Assembly (NCBI GenBank): GCA_030445245.1
Contig: JAUCSD010000001.1
Coordinates: forward strand, 248,001 to 312,000
Reading direction: 5' to 3'
DNA: 64,000 nucleotides
Origin: Candidatus Saccharimonadota bacterium
GTDB taxonomy: Bacteria > Patescibacteriota > Saccharimonadia > Saccharimonadales > Saccharimonadaceae
The notes beneath the pieces were generated by a model, which was not told where the DNA came from, did no database searches, and worked only from the letters and a program-made list of their open reading frames with translations. This document shows positions 7,651-16,936 of the stretch, one piece after another. Both the position numbers and the translations under genes were made by a program. The first letter of the stretch is position 1. The number at the start of each line of letters is the position of its first letter.

Positions 7651-8118
7651 TCAGCCGATACTAACGAGCTGCAGCCTGTTGGTGCGTACACCAGCGCTCC
7701 ACTCGATAATATCCTGAATCTGTTTGCCAAGTAACTTCTGACCAAGAGGGCTCTTGATCGAAATACGGCCGTCGCTTGGGTTAGCTTCAATACTCTCTAC
7801 AAGGCGATATCGGACGATACGACCCTGAGTGTCGAGTAGATCGACAACTGACCCAATGGCTACCCTGAAGGCGTCTCGCTTGCGAGGGAATAGCTTGGCG
7901 TGGGTAAGAGTCATTCTCTTATCAGCTATCTCACTGTCGATCACCTCGAGACTGGCGAGCTGTTCGGAACGAGCAAGTCGTTCGTCATGGCCGTCAGTCT
8001 TGTCGAGTTCTCGTAATAGTGTTAGCGCCTCGGTGCGTTCACGTTCAAGTCGAGCGACTTCTTTTTTTAATTCTTTCATTCCTTTTTTGCTAAGATATAC
8101 GGTTTTGGTGGCGTTCAT
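7651..8118 (-). CDS. greA: Transcription elongation factor GreA/GreB family
   Basis: The 155-residue protein has an N-terminal antiparallel coiled coil (about 10-75, rich in Lys, Glu, Arg and Leu) and a C-terminal FKBP-like domain with the family signature ISIKSPLGQKLLGK. GreA enters the RNA polymerase secondary channel and stimulates cleavage of backtracked RNA. GGAGGAG lies well placed before the ATG. The sequence is rather diverged from textbook GreA, so a GreA-like paralogue is possible. Confidence 0.85.
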   Translation of the reverse strand: MNATKTVYLSKKGMKELKKEVARLERERTEALTLLRELDKTDGHDERLARSEQLASLEVIDSEIADKRMTLTHAKLFPRKRDAFRVAIGSVVDLLDTQGRIVRYRLVESIEANPSDGRISIKSPLGQKLLGKQIQDIIEWSAGVRTNRLQLVSIG

Positions 8119-8243
8119 ATCGTTGTACTCCTCCTCTGTTTCGTTTTTGCGTAATTATTACCATAACTACAACGGCTAGTATGGACCAGAACGCTGAGCG
8201 TATTCTGAAAATATGGTCATTGTTGCACAAAGTACGACGCTAT

Positions 8244-8918
8244 TTACTGGAGGGTTAATGTGCCGTCTTTCAATAAGAAAGTGCGATCTGTTTTACCGGC
8301 GATATCGAGATCATGAGTGACTGCAATAATCGTCGTATTCTCCTTACGCGTAAGGTCGTGCAATAGCTTAAATATCTTTTTGCCGGTCTCGCTGTCGAGA
8401 TTGCCGGTTGGTTCGTCTGCTAGGATAATCGCAGGACGATTAGCTAAGGCTCTCGCAATTGAGACGCGTTGTTGCTGGCCGCCACTTAGACGTGCTGGTT
8501 TGCGTAATTGCTCGTCATCACTCAGCCCAACTCCCAAAAGGAGTTCCTGGGCGCGTTTATGACGTTTGCTGCCGCTTTTCATGCCACCAAACTCAAGGGC
8601 GAGCATGACATTCTCGATAGCACTTAGATTCGGGATGAGATTGTATTGTTGAAATACAAAGCCGATCTTGTGTGCCCGATATGTCGTCTGCTTGGCGCCG
8701 GATAGTTTGGCGATGTCAGCATCATCGACGAGGATTTCTCCTTCGGTGGGCGTATCGAGCGCTCCCAGTAAGCTGAGGAGGGTTGACTTTCCACTACCAC
8801 TTTTACCGATGATTGATGCAAACTGACCTGTTTGTACGCTGAAATTAACGTTGCTTAGCGCATGTACTGTGCCATGAGCGGCTTCATATGATTTGGTAAG
8901 ATTTTTAACAGTTAACAT
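8244..8918 (-). CDS. ABC transporter ATPase, MacB/LolD type
   Basis: The 224-residue nucleotide-binding subunit has Walker [10 protein letters not shown] (38-46), Q-loop near 90, signature LSGGQ (144-148) and Walker B IILADE followed by PTGNLD. The PTGNLD form is typical of the MacB/LolD/FtsE group, which drives efflux or lipoprotein release with an FtsX-type permease. It is the last gene of a four-gene operon, ten bases after the permease stop; the genes upstream are a kinase and a response regulator. Export of a toxic peptide or drug is likely by analogy. Confidence 0.9.
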   Translation of the reverse strand: MLTVKNLTKSYEAAHGTVHALSNVNFSVQTGQFASIIGKSGSGKSTLLSLLGALDTPTEGEILVDDADIAKLSGAKQTTYRAHKIGFVFQQYNLIPNLSAIENVMLALEFGGMKSGSKRHKRAQELLLGVGLSDDEQLRKPARLSGGQQQRVSIARALANRPAIILADEPTGNLDSETGKKIFKLLHDLTRKENTTIIAVTHDLDIAGKTDRTFLLKDGTLTLQ

Positions 8919-8928
8919 AGAGCCTCCT

Positions 8929-10299
8929 TTATTCCGTTCTCAGTACTTCAGCGGGTCGTACACGAGCAATTGCCCAAGCAGGTACCGCGCTACCAATGAT
9001 GGCAATAAGAGCGACGATGCCGATGCTTATTACTACTGTCTGTGGCGTCAACGTACTGGTAACATTATTGACATTAGTTGTGAGTTGAGTTCTTGCACTG
9101 CGCAAGAAGACGGCGGGTTTGTTGCTGCCACTGGTTGGGCCGCCTTGCTGTCCGTTCGTAGGTGCACCATCTTTACTGCTACTTACGAGCGATTGGGTCA
9201 TTGGTCCGCTGACAGCGATACCAAGAACGATGCCAATGATTCCGCCGATGACTGTTAGGGTCATACCTTCGGTCATGAATTGGCTAATAACTTTGGCGTT
9301 ACTTCCACCGATTGCTTTAATGACACCGATTTCTCGACGACGTTCGCGTACTACCATAATCATGGCGAGTAGAACGATCGTTGCACCGGCGATGCTCGCA
9401 CCGATTACACCAGCAAGGGCAAGCCCTGCAATGCTTTCAAGAGGCGCTAAGCTACTTGCTGCTTCCTCTTCTTGGCTTGTGACATCTGCCTTATCTCCGA
9501 GTGATTTCTTTAAACTGGCGACAGTACTTGAGACATTGTCGCTGCTATCAACTGTCGCCGCAATGTTCGTAACGGCACCTGGCTGAGCAGTTAGCGTTTG
9601 AAGTGTTGCTAGTGGCACGATAATACCATTGTTTTCAAAGGCGTTATCAACAGAGAAGATTCCTTTAACGGTAATCGTCTGGCCGTAAGCAGTAAAAGTG
9701 CTGCCAACAGAAAGACTATTCTTATCAGCAAGTGACTTACCGATGAGGGCCACTTTATCACTGCTATTGCCGTCAATCATTGCACCACTGGTGAGTTTGT
9801 CACTAGGTGTGATTGATGATGGGTTAGTTGTACCCGTGACGCTTGTTCGAGGCGCGGGTGGTGTCTTCGCCTCAGTGTTCCCGTCTGCGTTTCCAGATAT
9901 ATTTGTCGATGGACCTGTTGATGATCCGCTATCAAATCGCATCATGCGTTTGCCAAAACTTCCCAGTTCAAAAGAGGGAGTTAGGTTTGTATCCGTCGTT
10001 CCAAGCTGATCCGTTAGTATTGCAGAAACGCTACTGATATGGGCAGTATTGCGTATTGTTTTTACTTGGTCGGCAGTAAGAGGATCACCTCCGCCCATAC
10101 CACCCTGGATGCCAGCTGGATTAATAGTTAAAGCGGTGGCTGTGGTCGCTTTTACTTCGCTAATTTTAGCGTTAACACTAGCACGCGCAACGAGCATGGC
10201 TAAAATGAGGCCGATGCTTATTGCTAGCATGGCGATGATAGCTCCTGAACGAACAGGGCTCCTGAGGGCACCGCGCATCCCTCTGGTTATAACATTCAT
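8929..10299 (-). CDS. ABC transporter permease, MacB/FtsX type
   Basis: 456 residues: a cytoplasmic start, membrane segment at about 17-38, a large extracytoplasmic domain (about 40-290), then three membrane segments in the FtsX domain. The region after the second segment carries the RRREIGVIKAIG motif of this family. The extracytoplasmic part has a low-complexity Gly/Ser/Thr stretch. A third FtsX-side loop rich in Gly, Gln and Pro precedes the last segment. It pairs with the ATPase at 8244. No MacA-like adaptor is nearby, as expected for a single-membrane cell. Confidence 0.88.
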   Translation of the reverse strand: MNVITRGMRGALRSPVRSGAIIAMLAISIGLILAMLVARASVNAKISEVKATTATALTINPAGIQGGMGGGDPLTADQVKTIRNTAHISSVSAILTDQLGTTDTNLTPSFELGSFGKRMMRFDSGSSTGPSTNISGNADGNTEAKTPPAPRTSVTGTTNPSSITPSDKLTSGAMIDGNSSDKVALIGKSLADKNSLSVGSTFTAYGQTITVKGIFSVDNAFENNGIIVPLATLQTLTAQPGAVTNIAATVDSSDNVSSTVASLKKSLGDKADVTSQEEEAASSLAPLESIAGLALAGVIGASIAGATIVLLAMIMVVRERRREIGVIKAIGGSNAKVISQFMTEGMTLTVIGGIIGIVLGIAVSGPMTQSLVSSSKDGAPTNGQQGGPTSGSNKPAVFLRSARTQLTTNVNNVTSTLTPQTVVISIGIVALIAIIGSAVPAWAIARVRPAEVLRTE

Positions 10300-10318
10300 A
10301 TGTTCTCCTTAGTTTAGA

Positions 10319-11350
10319 TTACAGGACTGAATGTATAGTGGATTGCTGATTATTTGCTTGAGACTTGCTGAAGTTTGGCAGTAAAACGCGAAATGTCGTT
10401 AAATGTCCGCTTCCGCTTGTAACGGTTAGGTCTCCATTATGCAGCTGAACGATTTTTTTTGCTAGAGACAACCCAAGACCGTACCCCTTCTTTTCGTCGT
10501 TTGTGCGTGAGGTGTCGGCACGATAGAATCGATCAAAGATATGTGGCAAGGCTTCGGGTGCAATACCCTTACCCTCATTGGCTACTTCAAAGCCAGCCAT
10601 CTGTCTGTGGCCGATCAAGTTTATTTTTATTGGTGAATTTGGCGGACTATATTTAAATGCGTTGTCGACCAGAATGGTAAGAAGCTCTTCGATGTTCGAT
10701 TTATTGGCGACGACATCATACGACTTGTGTCCGCTTAATTGCACGCGCTTACCTGTTTTATCGAAGCGCTCAATAACGGAAGAGGCAATGGCATTTAGCG
10801 TTACTTTTTCGCGTTCTATACTGTCGTGATCGAGACGAGATAGCTGCAGTAGGTTTTGCGAGAGTTTCGTTAGTTTATCGACTTCTTCGAGGTTGCTTTC
10901 GAGCAACTCACGCATCTCTTCCCTACTCAATTCAGTACTTCGAAGAGCTACCTCAAGTTCAGTTTTCATGCTGGCAAGTGGTGTACGGAGTTCGTGGCTC
11001 GCGTCGCTTGTAAAGCGCGACTGCGCCTCGTGGGCCTCCTCAATTGGAAATAAGGTGCGTCGTGCAAGATAGTAGCTACCAATACCACCCGCTACCCAGA
11101 TAGCAAGATTCGTGATGGCGAGTGATGAGAGCAGATTTGTTTCAGCCTCATGCACTTGAGCGTCACGAAAGGTGTCATATCGTGGGCGAGCAAGTCCAAA
11201 GTTGCTTGGGGCGTTTTGTTCCAGGGCTATAATTCGCGAGCGTACCTCTGATGTTGAGATAGAGTAAATGATAATACTAAAAATCAAACTTATCACCATC
11301 AAGATAATCAAATACCAAGCGGTTAGTTTAAATGTGGCTGATCTAAACAT
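10319..11350 (-). CDS. Sensor histidine kinase
   Basis: The 343-residue kinase has two membrane segments (about 10-31 and 78-97) around a short outside loop, no clear HAMP domain, a HisKA motif SDASHELRTP with His119, and an HATPase domain with the N box VDNAFKYSP and GLGLSLAKKIV. It autophosphorylates and passes phosphate to the response regulator whose gene ends 11 bases upstream. The small sensor loop suits detection of membrane or envelope stress. The shared operon with an MacB-type exporter points to control of that exporter. Confidence 0.9.
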   Translation of the reverse strand: MFRSATFKLTAWYLIILMVISLIFSIIIYSISTSEVRSRIIALEQNAPSNFGLARPRYDTFRDAQVHEAETNLLSSLAITNLAIWVAGGIGSYYLARRTLFPIEEAHEAQSRFTSDASHELRTPLASMKTELEVALRSTELSREEMRELLESNLEEVDKLTKLSQNLLQLSRLDHDSIEREKVTLNAIASSVIERFDKTGKRVQLSGHKSYDVVANKSNIEELLTILVDNAFKYSPPNSPIKINLIGHRQMAGFEVANEGKGIAPEALPHIFDRFYRADTSRTNDEKKGYGLGLSLAKKIVQLHNGDLTVTSGSGHLTTFRVLLPNFSKSQANNQQSTIHSVL

Positions 11351-11361
11351 GCGTGGTGCGG

Positions 11362-12039
11362 CTACTTACTCGCCTGTAGCTTATAGCCAAAGCCACGGAT
11401 CGTGTGAATGAGTGGTTTATTAAATGGCTGGTCAATTTTGGTGCGTAGATACTTTATGTATACCTCAACGGTATTTGGCAGAATATCGGCATCATAGTCC
11501 CAGACATGGGATATGATCAACTCTTTAGGGAGGGGTCGGTCTTGGTTGCGAAGCAAGTATTCAAGCAAGGCGAACTCCTTGCCAGTCAACTGGATAAGCG
11601 TGTCGCCACGCTTTACTTCATAGGTAATCGTGTTGAGTGTTAAATCACCGGCTTGCAGGATGGTTGCCTGCTGTTCTTTGGGGCGACGCATTAATGCGCG
11701 TACTCGAGCGAGTAGTTCCTCAAGCGCAAACGGCTTTGTGAGGTAGTCGTCAGCACCAGTATCAAGACCTTCGGTCTTGTCTTTGATGCCCGCAAGCGCC
11801 GTTAAAAGCAGCACGGGCGTATGAATCTTAGCGGCTCGCATATCGCGCACAATTGCCATGCCATCATATTCGCCAGGGAGCATTCGGTCAATAATGGCAA
11901 CATCATATGGTTCGGTTGTAGCCATGGCATGGCCCTCATCACCGTCGTAGGCGATATCTACGGCGTACCGTTCTTGCTCGAGCGCCTTTTTAAGTGCTCG
12001 GGCAATTTTATGTTCATCTTCGATTAACAAAACTCTCAT
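11362..12039 (-). CDS. OmpR-family response regulator
   Basis: The 225-residue protein has a receiver domain with phosphoacceptor Asp51 (VAIIDRMLPG), conserved Lys in LTKPF (about 105), and a C-terminal winged helix with the RGFGYKL ending of the OmpR group. It is the first gene of the operon regulator-kinase-permease-ATPase. A TATAGAT-like -10 lies directly before the ATG, so the leader is at most a few bases. Confidence 0.92.
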   Translation of the reverse strand: MRVLLIEDEHKIARALKKALEQERYAVDIAYDGDEGHAMATTEPYDVAIIDRMLPGEYDGMAIVRDMRAAKIHTPVLLLTALAGIKDKTEGLDTGADDYLTKPFALEELLARVRALMRRPKEQQATILQAGDLTLNTITYEVKRGDTLIQLTGKEFALLEYLLRNQDRPLPKELIISHVWDYDADILPNTVEVYIKYLRTKIDQPFNKPLIHTIRGFGYKLQASK

Positions 12040-12073
12040 ATCTATACACTACACACCTTAGCTTAAGGAAGTC

Positions 12074-12397
12074 TTAAGCGTTACTGGGAGCATACTTGTC
12101 ACTCCATGCTTCCATATCTTGTAAAATTGGCAGAAGATCATGCCCTTTCGCGGTGAGTTTGTACTCACATCGACTACCAGGGCCTGAAATAATTTTCTTG
12201 ATAATACCGGTTTCTTCGAGAGCAGTAAGTCGGGATGAAAGAGTGCGAGGGTTAATACCTCCGGTAAGATCCTGTAACTGACAGAATCTAACAATCTCTT
12301 CATTGATGAAGTAGCGTAGTAAATGGGGCGTCCATTTGTCGCCAAGTATGTCCGTTGCCGCCTGAAGGCAGCCGATCGGTTTTGTCGCCGTGTCCAT
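12074..12397 (-). CDS. HxlR-family transcriptional regulator
   Basis: The 107-residue winged-helix protein follows the HxlR pattern: an early Cys-like position replaced here (GCLQAATDILGDKW keeps Cys), W in DKWTPHLLRYF, INPRTLSSRL recognition helix and a wing. Family members sense redox or electrophile stress. TTGACC-17-TATAGT stands so that the -10 ends seven bases before the ATG, a leaderless start. It lies between the exporter operon and an ABC-2 operon and could control either. Confidence 0.85.
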   Translation of the reverse strand: MDTATKPIGCLQAATDILGDKWTPHLLRYFINEEIVRFCQLQDLTGGINPRTLSSRLTALEETGIIKKIISGPGSRCEYKLTAKGHDLLPILQDMEAWSDKYAPSNA

Positions 12398-12495
12398 ACC
12401 TCATACTATACATTGTCTAGCAGTATTGGTCAAATGTTGTATAGCTATTTTTTATGAAACTTGTGAAGAACTCTGCTCTGCGATACACTAAGCTT

Positions 12496-12636
12496 ATGGT
12501 AAAACAATCTTCCAAAAAAGTCGTCAAAAAGCAAACGCATAAAGTAGATTTTGAACCGAATAAAATGGCCTTGGCCGTTGCCGCAACAGCCGCGGCATCC
12601 CTCACATTGGTTGCTGTTATTGCAATGCAACTGTAA
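12496..12636 (+). CDS. Small basic single-pass membrane protein, 46 residues
   Basis: The N-terminal half is very basic (MVKQSSKKVVKKQTHK) and the C-terminal half is one hydrophobic segment of about 22 residues. TACACT ends six bases before this ATG with TTGTGA 17 bases further up, so a leaderless start fits better than the ATG at 12454. No function is recognised. Confidence 0.5.
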   Translation: MVKQSSKKVVKKQTHKVDFEPNKMALAVAATAAASLTLVAVIAMQL

Positions 12637-12685
12637 ATCTTACCCAGGGAGAGCATTACTATCTGCGGACTCCGCGGATAGTTTT

Positions 12686-13900
12686 TTAATTCTTACGTCC
12701 CATTACCTCTTTAAGACTCAACCGGCGACTGTATTCGAGTGCGCCAAACCGGAAGATACGCACGCCTATGCTAACGACAAATATAGTTGTTGCGATGAGG
12801 ATAGCAATCGATATAAGTGCTTCGTGAAGTGCTAGATTTCCGACGGCATTACGCAAGAGGAGCGGGATTGGTGCAGTGAGTGGGAAATAGCTCAGGAACT
12901 GGACGACCGGAGAGTCGGGTGAAGTAACGAAGAGCGGTGCAGCGTATAGAGGTCCGAAGACGAGCGCCATAGCGGCACCGAAGAAGCTACCGGCCTCTTT
13001 TGCGGTTGGCATGGCTGCTCCGAGTGTCATGAGAATACCCGTGAACATAAGGAAGCTGACAATGAATATGACAGCACCAAGACTAATAGCTACTGGGTCG
13101 AGTGGAATTGCCGAAAGATCAAATTGCGGAAGCGCTAGTTGATCTTTAAATATGAGGTATCCAATGATGATCGGTACAAGAATCACGAACATCTGGATGA
13201 ATGCGAGTGTGATGAGTGACAAGAGCTTACCGACAAGTAAGGATGTCGGTTTGATTGTTGCTAGAATCATCTCGATGACACGATTCTCTTTCTCCTCTGT
13301 AACGCTGGTAAGAATTTGGTTGCCGAAGGTGGCGATCATGAAGTAGAAGAGCACGAGGAAGATGCCTGGTGCGATCAATTTCATGAAACCTTTGTCGACT
13401 TCCCCGCTTTTAGTGAATGTTATCGCATCGTACTTAACACTTCCTTGTAATACCGAGCGAACAGCAGGACTTGTACTGGCAGCAGTCGACTGCTTCAGCA
13501 GTTGATCTGCTAGGTCTTGGTAGCGACTATTTTTAAATAGTCCAACATCCTTACCGTATACTCCAACGGATTCTTTGCTTACATCAGCTGGGTAGTAGAA
13601 GTACGCATCGAGCTTACCGGCTTTAACAGCCTCTTCTCCGGCAGACTTGGTTTGAATCGGGTGAGCATCAATCGACTTTAGGAGTGTAGGATTAATAAGT
13701 TCTGCCGCATCGGTGACACCTACGGAGTAGCGTTCGGTGGCTAATTTCTTTGTTTGAACGTCGGTCGTTTTATTTGAGAAGAAGATTATCATGCCGACGA
13801 GGGCTGCAATAATAGGGACTGCAAAAGCGGCGATCCAGAAGCTTTTCTTCTTGAGTGTACGAGTGATTTCGAAGCGGATGACGGTATTAAGATTGTGCAT
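12686..13900 (-). CDS. ABC-2 type transporter permease (NatB-like)
   Basis: 404 residues with one membrane segment at about 18-40, a long extracytoplasmic domain, and five or so segments in the C-terminal half, the layout of NatB-like ABC-2 permeases. The ATG at 13900 is chosen because AAGGAGG stands before it; it follows the stop of the ATPase gene by one base, indicating coupling. NatAB pairs export sodium or drugs; the substrate here is unknown. Confidence 0.85.
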   Translation of the reverse strand: MHNLNTVIRFEITRTLKKKSFWIAAFAVPIIAALVGMIIFFSNKTTDVQTKKLATERYSVGVTDAAELINPTLLKSIDAHPIQTKSAGEEAVKAGKLDAYFYYPADVSKESVGVYGKDVGLFKNSRYQDLADQLLKQSTAASTSPAVRSVLQGSVKYDAITFTKSGEVDKGFMKLIAPGIFLVLFYFMIATFGNQILTSVTEEKENRVIEMILATIKPTSLLVGKLLSLITLAFIQMFVILVPIIIGYLIFKDQLALPQFDLSAIPLDPVAISLGAVIFIVSFLMFTGILMTLGAAMPTAKEAGSFFGAAMALVFGPLYAAPLFVTSPDSPVVQFLSYFPLTAPIPLLLRNAVGNLALHEALISIAILIATTIFVVSIGVRIFRFGALEYSRRLSLKEVMGRKN

Positions 13901-13901
13901 G

Positions 13902-14816
13902 TTAGTTATCCTCCTTAGAATGGTGGCCATACACATCGACAAAAATATCATCAAGCGATGGTCGCTTCAGCTCAAATCGTAAACAGGTGACGCCTGAACC
14001 GGTGAGCGAGCGTTGGATAGCGAGTAGGTCTCCAATGGGATTAAGGATGGTCAAGTGGCCTTCTTTGCGTTCGATTGTGTATAGTTTATCGTTCGCTGGG
14101 ACCGTATCATCAGATACGATTTCAAGAATCTTGCCACCGAATTGGTCTTTTACTTCTTCGACGGTTCCGTAGAGGCGTCGTTGGCCATCTTTTAGGAGAA
14201 GAATTCGGTCGCATAAACGTTCAACCTCTTCCATTTGGTGTGTAACAAAGATGACGGTGGCGCCACCATGTTGATGCTCTTCGATGATATCCATTAGCAA
14301 TCGGCGGTTAATAGGATCAAAACCTTTAGTCGGCTCATCAAGGATGAGCAATTGAGGCTCACCCATCACTGCAATACCTAATTGGATCTTCTGTTGCATA
14401 CCGCCCGAGAGTTTATCAAGACGTGTATTCGCTTCGGCTTCGAGGCCGACTCGTTTAAGGAAGTCGAGCGACCAAAGTTTAGCATCTATTCGTGATAGAC
14501 CTTTTAGTTGGCCAAAATACATCATGGTATCGAGTACTTTTTCTTTTTTGTAGAGGCCACGCTCTTCTGGCAGATATCCTAGCTTAACATCACCGTCCAC
14601 GCGGTAAGGCTCACCATCAATAAATAACTCACCACTTGTCGGTTGATAAATACCGAGCAAGGCTCGGATGGTCGTTGTCTTGCCCGAGCCGTTACTGCCG
14701 AGTAGGCCAAATGTTTCGCCGCGTTTTATGTCGAACGATAAGTTTTTGATGACGGTTTTCTTATCGAAATCCATACGAAAATGATTGACGGTGATAAGCG
14801 GTGTGTTTTTGCTCAT
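13902..14816 (-). CDS. ABC transporter ATPase (NatA/CcmA-like)
   Basis: The 304-residue ATPase has Walker A LLGSNGSGKTTT (about 35-47), signature LSGGMQQK, Walker B LLILDEPTKGFDP and a C-terminal extension of about 90 residues as in ABC-2 drug and sodium exporters. It is translationally coupled to the permease gene at 12686 and starts ten bases after the YajQ stop. Together the two form a minimal exporter. Confidence 0.9.
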   Translation of the reverse strand: MSKNTPLITVNHFRMDFDKKTVIKNLSFDIKRGETFGLLGSNGSGKTTTIRALLGIYQPTSGELFIDGEPYRVDGDVKLGYLPEERGLYKKEKVLDTMMYFGQLKGLSRIDAKLWSLDFLKRVGLEAEANTRLDKLSGGMQQKIQLGIAVMGEPQLLILDEPTKGFDPINRRLLMDIIEEHQHGGATVIFVTHQMEEVERLCDRILLLKDGQRRLYGTVEEVKDQFGGKILEIVSDDTVPANDKLYTIERKEGHLTILNPIGDLLAIQRSLTGSGVTCLRFELKRPSLDDIFVDVYGHHSKEDN

Positions 14817-14826
14817 GGAGTATCCT

Positions 14827-15321
14827 TTAGCGAAAGTTTATAAAGTGGAGCGGAAAGTCGAATTCAGTAGCGCGAAGCAAGCTCATCACTGCCTGTAATT
14901 CATCCTTGCTGGCACTTGTTACGCGTACGGCATCACCTTGTATTTGAGTCTTAGCTTTCGGGACCTGTTCGCGGAGTAATTTAGTAATCTGCTTAGCGTC
15001 ATCTTGAGACAACCCCTGTTTAAAAGGAATTTCCCAGGTAACCTTTAGGTTGCTTTCAACCGGTACTTTGGACAAATCAAGTACTTTTGCACTCTGTTCT
15101 CTGCTCGCTAGTTTTTTACGAACGATATCAAGCACAGCGTCACATTGCCACTGTCCTGCGCCGGTAATCTTAAAACCGATTTTGTCCTTCATCCACTCAA
15201 TCGCGGCTGAGGTACCCTTGAAATCATATCGGTTACTTATTTCGCGTTCAGTACTGGCGAAAACGTTATTCATTTCGGCTTTATCAAAGTCGCTTACGAT
15301 ATCAAAAGAAAAACTTGGCAT
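14827..15321 (-). CDS. yajQ: YajQ-family nucleotide-binding protein
   Basis: The 164-residue protein matches the family throughout: start MPSFSFDIVSDFD, then EIxNRYDFKGT, a central KVTWEIPFKQGLSQDDAKQI and the ending SLLRATEFDFPLHFINFR. YajQ proteins have two RNA-binding-like folds and in some bacteria bind cyclic di-GMP. It lies upstream of, and close to, the ABC-2 exporter pair. Confidence 0.93.
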   Translation of the reverse strand: MPSFSFDIVSDFDKAEMNNVFASTEREISNRYDFKGTSAAIEWMKDKIGFKITGAGQWQCDAVLDIVRKKLASREQSAKVLDLSKVPVESNLKVTWEIPFKQGLSQDDAKQITKLLREQVPKAKTQIQGDAVRVTSASKDELQAVMSLLRATEFDFPLHFINFR

Positions 15322-15351
15322 ATGATAATTATACTATTTTTGGATGATTGC

Positions 15352-15999
15352 TCAAAATGAATCTTCTAATGCCTTATTCAGTAGTGACGGGTCAAGCACT
15401 GTAATTTTTTGTGTGAGTGCGAGATACCCAGCTTTGCGTAGGCGAGATACCTCACGGCTGACTGTCTCGCGGGATAATCCTGCTCGTAAGCTGAGCTCAG
15501 TGACGTTGATCGACAGGTTGTACGGAGCTTCCTGCGAAACCTCACCGAAACCTCGCGCATCGAGGAGTATTTCGTAGATGACTCGTCCTCGCGCATTTCT
15601 GCTCATAAGATGGGTGATGCGTTTTAAGACCCCGTCGAACCCAATATATGCTTGGATGAGCATATGTTTCATAACATCTGGATTAGTGTTTACGAAATGA
15701 GTCGTATATTTAATGGGTGCACGGTAGATAATGATATCTGTTTCAGCTGAGTAATAATGAGTATTCGGTAAACCTGTAATAGCTGTGAGTATCATGAAAT
15801 AGGCGCCAGGTTTAAATATATTAACAATTATCTCCGTACCCGAGTGAGTAATGTCGTATTGCTTTATTCGGCCGCTTACCAAGTAATAGGCATATTTGGG
15901 GTTTTCGTCGGCGAGGAGGAGTACGTAGCCCTTTTTATATGCGTCACGTTTGTATTGACGAAAAAAATTTTCTATTTTGGAACCCACCGCCTTTTCCAT
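15352..15999 (-). CDS. Crp/Fnr-family transcriptional regulator
   Basis: The 215-residue protein has a beta-roll domain (about 25-120), a long dimer helix, and a winged helix with recognition region ELSLRAGLSRETVSREVSRL. There is no N-terminal Cys cluster, so it is not an iron-sulfur FNR. A perfect TGTGA-N6-TCACA palindrome lies about 40 bases upstream of its ATG, between this gene and the divergent exopolysaccharide operon. If the mRNA begins at the ATG, the site centres near -40, the class II position, so autoregulation is likely. Confidence 0.88.
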   Translation of the reverse strand: MEKAVGSKIENFFRQYKRDAYKKGYVLLLADENPKYAYYLVSGRIKQYDITHSGTEIIVNIFKPGAYFMILTAITGLPNTHYYSAETDIIIYRAPIKYTTHFVNTNPDVMKHMLIQAYIGFDGVLKRITHLMSRNARGRVIYEILLDARGFGEVSQEAPYNLSINVTELSLRAGLSRETVSREVSRLRKAGYLALTQKITVLDPSLLNKALEDSF

Positions 16000-16031
16000 G
16001 AGATCATTTTAACATGTAAAATAAGCGTTAG

Positions 16032-16047
16032 TGTGATAGAAATCACA
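16032..16047. promoter_or_regulatory. CRP/FNR-type operator TGTGA-N6-TCACA
   Basis: The palindrome TGTGATAGAAATCACA matches the classical CRP consensus at all ten specific bases. It is in the divergent region between a Crp/Fnr-family gene and the exopolysaccharide operon. Binding by that regulator is inferred from position and family. Confidence 0.75.
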
Positions 16048-16191
16048 GCGAAGCATAAGCTCCCTTATTACTATAAGCCCATAAGACGCTGAGCTCACTC
16101 TCCGTCCATATATAGAACAACTGCCGGTGAGAAATCCTCCATCCAGATTTACTATAAACAGCCGCACCCCGCTGCAGAAAGGATAGGTTGT

Positions 16192-16338
16192 GTGGGTAGC
16201 CTAATCTCCATCAACTTCATGCTTGTCGTGTTGATTGTCATGGCTGTGTCTATTATTTTTGTTAATGTGGCAGCCTACTTGGCGTATGTTTTAATCAAAG
16301 TGTATATCAAGCTGAGGCAGTATAATGATGCGGTATAA
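16192..16338 (+). CDS. Tiny membrane protein at head of exopolysaccharide operon
   Basis: The GTG start at 16192 follows AAAGGATAGG at normal distance and gives 48 residues, mostly one or two hydrophobic helices (about 8-35) with a basic tail KVYIKLRQ. It overlaps the next gene by 14 bases, so the two are coupled. Small membrane partners (IcaD, PgaD) are needed by poly-N-acetylglucosamine synthases. That role is suggested by the glycosyltransferase two genes on, not by sequence likeness. Confidence 0.55.
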   Translation: MGSLISINFMLVVLIVMAVSIIFVNVAAYLAYVLIKVYIKLRQYNDAV

Positions 16339-16936
16339 AGTTCAAAAAATCGCGTTTGCGGCATTTACTTTCTTGTTCACAATGTTTGTATTCTTAAATA
16401 CGTATGAAGTCGTATTCAATAAGGATATCGCATTCGCCAGCTCTATTCGGAAAGTATCTTCGCAGAAAACGATTAACAGTGCGATAGAAGAATTTGCTAC
16501 AAAAAATCAAACAGACGAGATTAACGCGAGTGGCTCATTGGATACGATGGAGTATCTTGAAGTTCCGTCACTCAATATTCGACTACGGGTCGAAGAGTCA
16601 CGCAAAATAGGTACCTTATGGTACGAACGCCCCGGTGCATTGCACCGAATAGGATTAAATAAAAATCAACATGGCGCAACGATAGACTATGTATTGTACG
16701 GCACCGCTTCCTGGCGGTCTATTACAGATCCAGACCGCATTGAAAAGGGCGTGACTGCTAACGTCGTATATAATGGCGGCAGTTCGTCTTTAGGATTTAC
16801 GGTGACAGATAAAAAAGTACTTCCGATTGGCCAATCACTAATTGTTGATAAATCGGAATCTAGGCAGCTACTCCTGATAATTGAAAAGCCAGATGAGCAT
16901 GTATTCTACGGATATAGTATGGAACTCGAAAAATGA
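16325..16936 (+). CDS. Sortase-like membrane protein lacking catalytic residues
   Basis: 203 residues: one N-terminal membrane anchor (about 8-27), a linker, then a beta-rich domain that follows the sortase order (YLEVPSLNIRLRV, later LYGTASWRSI, GFTVTDKKVLPIG, LLLIIEKPD). Where sortases have the catalytic His (GHS or similar) there is Thr, and where TC should be there is EKP. The domain would then be a structural or binding module instead of a transpeptidase. The likeness is moderate and could be wrong. Coupled to both neighbours. Confidence 0.5.
   Translation: MMRYKVQKIAFAAFTFLFTMFVFLNTYEVVFNKDIAFASSIRKVSSQKTINSAIEEFATKNQTDEINASGSLDTMEYLEVPSLNIRLRVEESRKIGTLWYERPGALHRIGLNKNQHGATIDYVLYGTASWRSITDPDRIEKGVTANVVYNGGSSSLGFTVTDKKVLPIGQSLIVDKSESRQLLLIIEKPDEHVFYGYSMELEK

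Noticed and set aside
16325-16936. Active sortase
   Set aside because: The positions for His and Cys of the active site hold Thr and Lys/Pro, so it cannot process the LPHTG protein at 59092.
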